Source: an uncultured Verrucomicrobiota bacterium
Lineage (GTDB): Bacteria; Verrucomicrobiota; Verrucomicrobiia; Chthoniobacterales; SZAS-18
DNA length: 6,032 nucleotides
Reading direction: 5' to 3'
Assembly (NCBI GenBank): GCA_937871685.1
Contig: CALMOL010000335.1
Location: 6,090 to 12,121, forward strand
The first letter of the stretch is position 1; every line of letters starts with the position of its first letter. The position numbers and the translations under genes are program-made. The notes beneath the pieces are model-generated. The model was given only the letters and a program-made list of their open reading frames with translations. It had not been told where the DNA came from and searched no databases. This document shows positions 1 to 6,032 of this stretch, piece by piece.

Positions 1-3000
1 CGCGAGGCCGTCGAGGCGGTCATCGGCAATACTATCGATACCCGCGCAACCAACACCAAAGCGGAGACCTTCGTCTTTATCGCCAGGGACGGCACCCTGC
101 AATTGGTCCAGCAGGAGAAGCGCTTAGCTGGCACCTGGGCGGTCGCCGACGGCAAGCTGTGCCTCAAGGAGACGGCCGCCGCGCCCGCGGGCTTCCCCCT
201 CTTCCCCGTCAACGCCGGCGGCCCCGCCTACACCGACGCGAACGGGCAGCCCTGGCTGGCCGACGCGTATTTCTCCGGCGGAAGCGTCGCCACCTACTCG
301 AGCGACCTCGCCATCACGGGCACGGCCGACCCGACGCTCTACCGCTCCGAGCGCTACGGGCAGGATTTCACGTATTCGTTCCCCACCGGCGGCGGGCACT
401 ATTACGTCACCGCCCGCTTCGCCGAGAATGCCGTGACCGCTGCCGGCCAGCGGCGGATCAACGCCTCGCTGGAAGGAATCCCGTTCATCACCAACCTCGA
501 CGTGTTCGCGCAGGCCGGCGCGCACGCCGCCTACGACGCGACCTCGTCCGTCTTCGTGAGCGATGGCGCGCTCACCCTGCGCTTCACCGGCGGGCCCGCC
601 GGCACGCCCGACCGCAACGCCTTCGTCAACGCCATCCTCGTGCGGCAGGTGCCCATCGGCTTCGACGCCGGCGGCACCGGCGGCTTCACCGACAGCAACG
701 GCGTGTTCTACGCCGGCGACGCCTACGTCACCGGCAAGGAGGGCAGCCTCTTCGTCGGAAACTCCATCGCCGGCACCTCCGACCAGGCGGTCTTCCGCAC
801 GCAGGCTTACGGCGCGTCGCTCTCCTACAACATTCCGATGCGCCCCGGCGAATACGCCGTGAAGCTCCAGTGGGCCGATATCACCGGCAGCACGGACGCC
901 TCGGTGCAGGTCGTCGCCGTGCAGAACCAAGCCTTCGATTCCCTCAACGTCGCGTCGGCCGCCGGCGGCACGTTCCGGGCCGTGGAGCGCACCTACAACG
1001 TGACCGTCGGCAGCGAGGGCACCGTGCGCGTCAACCTCACGACGCAGCAGGGCGGCTCGTTCAAGGCTCGCCTCAACGGCATCGCGGTCACGCCGCTGCC
1101 CACCGCCTCGCGCTTCCACGGCTCGCACGTCGCCGTCGCGCCCAACGGCACCATCTGGTGGCTCCTTTCCTCCGGCCGCGACTCCTCGCTCGACCGCGAC
1201 CTCGCCGGCAACGGCACGGACGCCGGCGGCGATTACGGCGCGTCCTACTTCGCCGGCGACCGCACCGGCCCGAACCGGGCCTACGACGAGACCAAGTTCT
1301 ACGGCGGCCTCCTTCTCGCGGCCGACCTGAATCTTTCCGGGGACCCGATCAACAACGCTTCCGGCTACTACGCGGGCCAGGAAATCCCGCCGCCCGCCGG
1401 CGTGGCCACCGACACCAACGGCCGGCCCTTCCAGCCCGAGATCGAGGTGAACGGCCAGACCAACGGCGACACGAGCGCGTGGTTCTATTGGGACAGCGCC
1501 GCCAAGAAGCTCTTCGCGGTCTCGCCGCTGCCGACCGCCTCGCTGCGCTGGCGGGTCTCCTCGGATCCCGCCAACCCGGGCCGCCTCATCGTCCCCGTCG
1601 CCACCCGCTGGCCCACCGACGCCGACGGCCCCGGCGCGCTCCAGGTGCACGTCATCGGCGCCGGCGCCGCGGGCGACGAGCCGCAGGTGGACCTCAACTA
1701 CGGCCTGCCGCGCACGCACACCTTCGCCACGGTGCTCTTCACGACCGCCGGCTCCGCCCAGACCGGCAACCGCCTGCGCGCCCCCCGCGAGGGCTACACC
1801 ACGCTGCTCTACGTCGAGGGCGACAACCCCGCCGTCGGCATCCGCCCCGTGCTGGTCCAGGCGGTGCGCCACGTGCGCTGGCAGACGCTCGCCTCCGGCT
1901 CCACGCCGTGGGAGATCGGCACCGAGATCACGTTCTCGGGCCACGAGGACACCGGAAAGAACGGGTTCGTCGTCAACCCGAAGTCCCGCTACGACGGCGA
2001 CGGCACCTCCGCCGCCCACAAGCGCGACCTGCGCGAAGGGCCGATCATTCCCGTTAACAAGGACGAGCCGAACACCGAGGACGACGACCTCGTGGTGCTC
2101 TGGTATGGCAAGAGCCCGCGCACCGGCGTGTTCTGGCCGGTCGCGCCCATCCGCTACGACGCGCAATGGCCGGCCGCGCCCGAGCGCATCGTCATCACCT
2201 CGTCGCAGGGCTCCGACGTGGCCATCCCCGCCGCGACGGGCGACGTGTTCCCGCAGGCCATGCTGGACCCGGCGAAGTTTCAGAACACGCGCATCTACCA
2301 CCAACCGGACAAGACCAAGCCGGGTTACAACCCGAACGAGGAGCACGCCCTCCTCGCCGAGTCGCAGACCCGCTCCGGCGCCGCCGTCTATGCGCTGCGC
2401 AACGACCTCAACCACCGCGACCCCAACGGCACCGGCTACCGCACGAGCGACCCCTACGTGCTCCTCAAATACCAGGACGCCGACGCGGGCGGGCGCTGGA
2501 AAATGAAGGTCTATAAGGTCGAGCTCACCGGCTCCTACTCGATGGGCGGGAACACGGTGACGTTTGATTTCCAGTCCTACCGCGGCTTCGCCGGCAACCG
2601 CGTCCAGCCGCCCTTCCCGCTCTCGATCCTCGGCGACCGCGCCGAGACCACCGGCGGCGGCACGCCCTACTGGCAGGACCGCACCGGCGCCGTGTGGGCG
2701 CGCTCCGCGGGCAACCTCACCGTCGGCTACTGGTATCCCAAGCGCGCCGACTTCTGGTATGACCGAGACTCCGACGGCGTGGACGACAACGTGCCCGCCG
2801 TGCCGTGGCTGGAGTTCATCACGCCCGCGCAGGCGCCCAACAACGCCACCGCGGCCGTGGGCGACCCGATCAACATCATCTACACGATCGTCTGGCCCGT
2901 GGTGCCCGAGCTGGCCGTGGGCGACACGCTCACCAACGCGCGCAACGGCTTGCCCGACATCCGCAACTGGGCCTCGGCCGACTTCATCTTCGACGAGAAC

Positions 3001-6000
3001 GTGCCGCAGGTCGCGAACGTGGACCCCGCCGTCGCCGCCACCGGCGACCCGCGCCTCCTCTCCGCGCGCATCTTCGACGCGGTCTCGCCGCGCGCGGTCC
3101 CCTTCACCGCGCGCAACCTCGGCGGCACGCTCGAGAACACCGGCGGCAACCCGCTGCGCATCGAGGACGGCCCCGCGGGCAAGAAGCGCTTCTCCGACCT
3201 GCCGCCGCACCTCAAGTCGCGCGTGCTCTTCAACCCGAATGCCTTCAACGGCCTCGGCGGCCTCGAGTTTTCCGGCGTCCTCGCCAACGATCCCACCGGC
3301 GCGGCGTCCTCCCTCATCAATGTGATGTCGCCGCTGGAGCGGCAGGAGATGCTCCGCGCCGACGATCCCGAGTCTGGCCCCACCAGCGGCTCCCAGTGGG
3401 ACCTCGCGGTGCAGAAGCTCTACGTCCTCTCGCGCAACCCGAACGCGCTCGACCTCAACAACGACCAGCAGCCCGACGACGCGCTCCTCTACGGCCTCCT
3501 CGCGCCCGCGACCGCCGGCGGCAAGCCGCGCCTCCAGCCGCTCCTCGGCGGCGCCGCGCTCACCGCCGGGCCCGGCACCGGGATCGGCTACGTCACGCTC
3601 GCGGAGAACAACCATCCCTCGCTCACCGGCTATCCCGTCGCGCTGCACGTCATCAAGGTCGTCAACCCGCCCGTCACCGGCCACGTGGACGTCGTGCTCT
3701 CGGACAACGTGTTCGACGAGCGTCTCACGCTGCGCCACAACCAGGACTTCGGTGGCGATCCCTCGCAGCTCTTCTTCGAGTGGTATTACCTCCCGGACTC
3801 CGGCGGCCCCGCGCCCACCACGCTGCCGACCAACGACGGAAGCTGGACCAAGATCGCCGAGGGCTTCGGCGTGAACTCGGTCACCGTCGGCGGCTCCGGC
3901 CTGCGCACGCTCCAGGACGGCTGGATCTACGCGCGCTACCGCGGCTACCACGCCGGCACTTATTCCGCGAACACGTTCGGGTTCTTCGCCGGCGACCGCT
4001 CCGGCACCGACGCCCAGCCGCGCCCGGCGCACTTCGACGGCTGGATCAAGCGCGTGCTCACCGGCGTGAACGCCTTCGACCAGCGCGTGACCTCGTTCCA
4101 CCAGTCGCCGGCCACCACCTACGTCTCGCTCGTCCAGCAGGCCGGCACCCGCTACGAGGGCGCCGTCGCCTTCAACCCCACGGCCGAGAACCTCAACTCG
4201 CTCGGCCTGATCCCGCTCTACGAGACGGTGATCCGCCGCGGCCTCGCGCTCTCCATCAACGGCACGCCCGCGCAGACGACCGACGGCGTGAACAACGCGC
4301 TCCTCTTCGCCGCGTCGCGCATCTCGGACCTCTACATGCTCATCGCCAACGAGGCCTACGGCGACGCGCAGGACCCGACCATCGGCTTCAACACCGCCGG
4401 CGGCCCCGACTTCGGCACGCTGTCGTCCAGCGTCTTCGCGTTCCAGAACCAGCTCCCCTCCTTGCTCGACGAGGAACTCTGCCTGCTGCGCGGCCGCGAT
4501 AACTCGGGCGCGGGCGTGGCCGCGGCGCCCGTGTATAACCGCCTCTTCTGGAACTTCACGAGCGGCCTGGAGGGCGAGCCAGCCTACGTCCTCAACTACA
4601 ACGTCACGGACCAGAACGCCGACGGCTTCATCAACGCCACCGACGCCGCGATCATGTTCCCGCAGGGCCACGGCGACGCGTGGGGCCACTACCTCTCGGC
4701 GACGAAGATCTACTACCGCCTGCTGCGCCACCCGCTCTTCTCGTGGGTGCCGCGCTCCGAGACGGTGAACGTCGCCGGCGTCGCGCTCAACGTGGACTTC
4801 CTCGACGAGACCAAGTTCGCCCGCGCCGCCGCCGCCAAGGCGCGCACCGGCCGCGAGATCGTGGACCTCACCTACCGAAAATACTACGTCGCCGACCCGC
4901 GCGGCCAGTGGCAGGGCTACAAGGATGCCGACGCCCAGCGCGCGTGGGGCGTGGACGAGTGGTCGCGCCGCGCCGGCCAGGCCGCCGTCTTCGATTGGGC
5001 CGTGGCCAACGCCATCCTGCCGCCCACGTCCCCGCGCACCGGCCTGGAAAAGATCGACCGCACCACCATCACGGAGCTGCGCGAGATCGCCGCGCAGTTC
5101 GGCGCCATCCAGGGCACCGTGGACAAGGCCGACCGCGGCCTGAACCCGCTCGGCCTCACCGGCGACTCGATTCCCTTCGACATCGATCCCTCGCAGGTCA
5201 GCGCCGGACAGACGCACTTCGAGCAGGTCTTCGCCCGCGCCGCCAAGGCCGTGGCGAACGCCAAGGGGGTGTATGACTTCGCCAACCAGACCACGCAGCG
5301 CCTGCGCCAGCTCCAGCTCACGGCCAACGACTTCGCCACGCAGGTCGCCGGCCAGGAGCGCGACTTCCGCAACCGCCTCATCGAGATCTTCGGCTATCCC
5401 TACGAGGGCGACATCGGGTCCGGCCGCACCTACCCGAACGGCTACGACGGCCCGGATCTCTACAAGTGGATGTATGTGGACGTGGCCGAGTATTCCGAGG
5501 ACGCGCTGCCCGCGCCCGCCTCTTCCTTCGACGCCTACTTCGGCGCGCTGAGGCTCGACACGCAGGCCGCCCCCGGCCCCGGCGGCGTGCAGACGCTCAC
5601 TTCCCTCATCGGCTATTTCTTCCCCGACGACGTGGCCAGCCCCGCCGACCTCCAGGCCGGCGGCACGTCGGACGGCAAGGTCGTCTCCTACCCGATGCTC
5701 ACCGTGGAGCAGCGCGGCGCCAGCGCGTGGGCCTTCCAAAAGACCGCCGACCAGGGCATCCGCCGCGCGCCCGGCCGGCTCCAGGTGGCAATCGGCAACA
5801 TGGTGCAGAAGGAAATCGAGCTGCAAAAGGCGCTCGGCAACTATTCCTCCTACGTCGCCACGGTGCAGGACGAGGTGCAACTCCTCGCCGCCCGCTATTC
5901 CGTCGCCTCGCAGACGATCAACCTGCGCGAAAGCTCCCTCGGCACCATCCAGTCGCTGAACGACGCGCTCACCGCGTTCCGCACCACCATCGCGGTGCTC

Positions 6001-6032
6001 GGCGTCGCGGCCGAGGGCGTGCAGAGCATCGC
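1..6032 (+). CDS. Giant multidomain malectin-containing protein, partial at both ends, function unknown
   Basis: Frame 1 is open across the whole window (2,010 codons) with no stop, so both ends of the gene lie outside. The translation reads as a real protein. It has two malectin modules, Asp/Asn calcium-type loops and a balanced composition with many Tyr, Trp, Asn and Asp, whereas the overlapping frames give Arg/Ala/Pro/Gly-rich text. Third codon positions are almost all C or G, which supports this frame. Only two cysteines are seen (residues 54 and 1494), as is common in large exported bacterial proteins. No signal peptide, membrane segment or sorting signal is visible, but both termini are missing. 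Order: DUF995-like fragment (about 5-55), malectin 1 (69-217), malectin 2 (219-366), unassigned mostly beta region (367-1355), helical region with an EF-hand-type loop (1356-1680), two helical stretches around an insert (1731-2010). Likely extracellular and glycan-binding by inference; no catalytic domain was recognised. Confidence 0.95.
13..165 (+). other. Possible DUF995-like domain fragment within the giant protein
   Basis: Residues about 5-55 carry a pattern that recalls small secreted alphaproteobacterial proteins of the DUF995 type: IGNTI at 8-12, a DGT turn at 30-32, GTW at 44-46 and DGKLC at 50-54. In that family, as I remember it, a second Cys follows further on; here the sequence passes into malectin 1 within about 15 residues, so the domain would be truncated or modified. 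Codon use is also less GC-biased here than downstream. Recognition is from memory of the pattern only. It could instead be the end of another domain that begins upstream. Confidence 0.35.
205..651 (+). other. Malectin (CBM57-like) carbohydrate-binding module 1
   Basis: Residues 69-217 match the malectin fold pattern throughout. The module opens with NAGGPAYTD (71-79) and continues with W85, ADAYFSGG (87-94), ITGTADPTLYRSERYG (105-120), the strand YYVTARFAE (134-142), then GQRRINASLEG (149-159) and TNLDVFAQAG (164-173), and closes with a hydrophobic strand ending at AILVRQV (211-217). At about 149 residues it is full length for the family. Malectin modules bind glucose-type oligosaccharides in the eukaryotic protein. 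In bacteria they are found on large extracellular enzymes and surface proteins, where they are thought to bind polysaccharide. The Tyr-Arg-x-Glu-Arg-Tyr-Gly core is intact, so this copy may still bind a ligand; specificity cannot be read from the sequence. Confidence 0.85.
655..1098 (+). other. Diverged malectin-like module 2
   Basis: Residues 219-366 repeat the plan of the preceding module: GFDAGGTGGFTDSNG (220-234) against NAGGPAYTDANG, GDAYVTG (239-245), IAGTSDQAVFRTQAYG (256-271), YNIPMRPGEYAVKLQWAD (276-293), QNQAFDSLNV (308-317), and a closing strand LNGIAVTPL (358-366). It is diverged: the Glu-Arg of the core is replaced by Gln-Ala, the opening Asn is Asp, and FAE has become WAD. It starts one residue after module 1, so the two form a tandem pair, probably from an old duplication. 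Ligand binding may be lost or changed. Confidence 0.7.
1099..2220 (+). other. Unassigned protein region, residues 367-740, ending in a dense acidic/aromatic block
   Basis: This part follows malectin 2 directly. I do not recognise a named domain. Its start (HVAVAPNGTIWWLLSS, 375-390) reads like a beta-propeller or Kelch-type strand pair. Residues 480-620 contain many short beta-like strands (AWFYWDSAAKKLFAV at 493-507, YTTLLYVEGD at 599-608). Residues 653-740 are the most distinctive: NGFVVNPKSRYDGDG (654-668), then GPIIPVN (680-686), EDDDLVVLWYG (693-703) and IRYDAQWP (717-724). The cluster of Asp, Asn, Tyr and Trp looks like a structured, conserved core rather than a linker, and might bind metal or sugar. 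Both suggestions are inference. Confidence 0.4.
2221..2820 (+). other. Unassigned beta-type protein region, residues 741-940, with a TSP3-like Asp loop
   Basis: No domain is recognised. The segment is rich in Asn, Asp, Tyr and Gly (for example NPNEEHALLAESQTRSG at 777-793 and RNDLNHRDPNGTGYRTSD at 800-817) and contains alternating strands such as WKMKVYKVELTGSYSM (833-848) and NTVTFDFQSYRGFAGN (851-866). It ends in an aromatic run, VGYWYPKRADFWYDRDSDG (908-926). This leads into the Asp-rich loop annotated separately. Confidence 0.35.
2761..2787 (+). other. Thrombospondin type 3-like calcium loop
   Basis: Residues 921-929 read DRDSDGVDD, with Asp at 921, 923, 925, 928 and 929. This spacing is that of the thrombospondin type 3 calcium-binding repeat, which often marks extracellular bacterial proteins. 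Only a single copy is present, so it may be a calcium-stabilised turn between two domains rather than a TSP3 array. Confidence 0.5.
2821..4065 (+). other. Unassigned, mostly beta protein region, residues 941-1355
   Basis: Residues 945-985 (GDPINIIYTIVWPVVPEL at 954-971, then VGDTLTNARNGLP) resemble the edge strands of an Ig-like or DUF11-like fold, but no family can be named. Residues 1020-1110 contain a run of short strands and turns (RIFDAVSPRAVPF, LPPHLKSRVLFNP). DLNNDQQPDD (1151-1160) is an Asp/Asn loop like those of FG-GAP or EF-hand-like calcium sites. Residues 1197-1260 (GYVTLAENNHPSLTGYPVAL, then LSDNVFDERLTLRHNQDFGG) and 1303-1318 (TLQDGWIYARYRGYHA) again look like beta-sandwich strands. 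Trp, Tyr and Asp are frequent and there is no cysteine. Confidence 0.35.
4066..5040 (+). other. Mixed helical region, residues 1356-1680, around an EF-hand-type loop
   Basis: The character changes from beta to mainly helical text: SLGLIPLYETVIRRGLALSI (1400-1419), NNALLFAASRISDLYMLIAN (1431-1450), FAFQNQLPSLLDEELCLLRG (1479-1498) and TKIYYRLLRHPLF (1568-1580). The calcium-type loop and the following His/Trp motif sit in the middle. After them come DETKFARAAAAKARTGREIV (1602-1621) and WGVDEWSRRAGQAAVFDWAV (1649-1668). No named family is recognised. The density of Trp, His, Asp and Tyr around 1550-1670 suggests a folded core rather than a spacer, possibly the most constrained part of the protein in this window. 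Confidence 0.4.
4609..4644 (+). other. EF-hand/dockerin-type calcium-binding loop
   Basis: Residues 1537-1548 read DQNADGFINATD. Asp or Asn occupy positions 1, 3, 5, 9 and 12 of the loop, Gly position 6 and Ile position 8, which is the canonical EF-hand/dockerin layout. The flanks (NYNVT before, AAIMF after) resemble the first half of a dockerin repeat. No second loop at the usual dockerin spacing was seen, so a complete cellulosome-type dockerin is not supported; a single structural calcium site is more likely. Confidence 0.65.
5191..5397 (+). other. Long proline-free helical segment 1
   Basis: Residues 1731-1799 contain no proline. They are rich in Ala, Gln, Glu, Arg, Leu and Phe with amphipathic spacing (for example FEQVFARAAKAVANA at 1740-1754 and QRLRQLQLTANDFATQ at 1766-1781), which predicts a long helix or helical hairpin. 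It ends at IEIFGYP (1794-1800). It may act as a scaffold or stalk. No family is assigned. Confidence 0.5.
5398..5772 (+). other. Gly/Pro/Tyr-rich insert between two helical segments, residues 1800-1924
   Basis: This 125-residue segment breaks the helical text on both sides. It contains turns and strands such as YEGDIGSGRTYPNGYDGPDL (1801-1820), YKWMYVDVAEYS (1821-1832), TSLIGYFFPDDV (1867-1878) and VVSYPMLTVEQRGASAWAF (1894-1912). It reads as a small beta-type domain inserted in, or capping, a helical bundle. No named domain is recognised. Confidence 0.35.
5773..6030 (+). other. Long proline-free helical segment 2, running off the window
   Basis: Residues 1925-2010 contain no proline and show a regular hydrophobic periodicity (L1927, I1931, I1939, L1945, Y1951, V1955, V1959, L1962). 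The text is Gln/Glu/Ala/Ser-rich, such as NMVQKEIELQKALGNY (1933-1948). A coiled coil or long helical bundle is likely, and it continues beyond the right edge. Confidence 0.5.

Noticed and set aside
1..210. A translation start for the malectin-containing gene inside the window
   Set aside because: No in-frame ATG occurs before residue 280, which is already inside malectin 2. No ribosome binding site with a GTG or TTG start followed by a signal peptide could be seen, so the gene most likely begins upstream.
159..2057. A long + strand open frame in another phase (632 codons)
   Set aside because: The product is extremely Arg/Pro/Ala/His-rich, as expected for a shifted reading of GC-rich coding DNA, and it overlaps the malectin modules encoded in frame 1.
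2805..4502. A second long shifted + strand open frame (565 codons)
   Set aside because: Same Arg/Ala/Pro-rich composition with no recognisable motif; it overlaps the continuous frame 1 protein.
4609..4692. A complete cellulosome-type dockerin
   Set aside because: Only one calcium loop is present; the second loop of the dockerin pair is not seen at the expected spacing, and the following text is unlike a dockerin helix.
124..5880. A 1,918-codon open frame on the - strand
   Set aside because: It is exactly codon-aligned with the + strand gene and open only because TTA, CTA and TCA are avoided there. Its product is low-complexity Arg/Gly/Val/Ala/Glu text with no domain, and its only in-phase start at the right end is a TTG.

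Overview
The window lies entirely inside one very large protein-coding gene. Frame 1 of the + strand runs from the first base to the last without a stop codon: 2,010 complete codons plus two bases. Neither the start nor the end of the gene is present, so the whole protein must be longer than 2,010 residues. No intergenic DNA, RNA gene, mobile element, CRISPR array or supportable regulatory site was seen.

The sequence is GC-rich, with C or G at nearly every third codon position. From codon 43 to the right edge there is no in-frame TTA, CTA or TCA. High GC, a giant gene and malectin-type carbohydrate-binding modules would fit Verrucomicrobiota, Planctomycetota or a similar large-genome environmental bacterium. 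This is a weak inference, because no phylogenetic marker is present.

Layout by residue of the partial protein. Residues about 5-55 look like a fragment of a small DUF995-like secreted domain. Residues 69-217 form a clear malectin (CBM57-like) module, and 219-366 a second, more diverged one. Residues about 367-1355 are a long, mostly beta-type region that I cannot assign to a named family. It carries calcium-loop-like Asp/Asn clusters at 921-929 and 1151-1160. Residues about 1356-1680 are more helical and contain a good EF-hand/dockerin-type loop (1537-1548), followed closely by a His/Asp/Trp-rich motif (1554-1564). Residues 1731-1799 and 1925-2010 are two long proline-free helical stretches on either side of a 125-residue Gly/Pro/Tyr-rich segment.

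Taken together, this is the middle of a giant, cysteine-poor and probably exported or surface protein, with sugar-binding modules on the N-terminal side, calcium-binding loops, and a helical scaffold on the C-terminal side. The function is unknown. Binding to polysaccharide or glycan is the only role that recognisable domains support.
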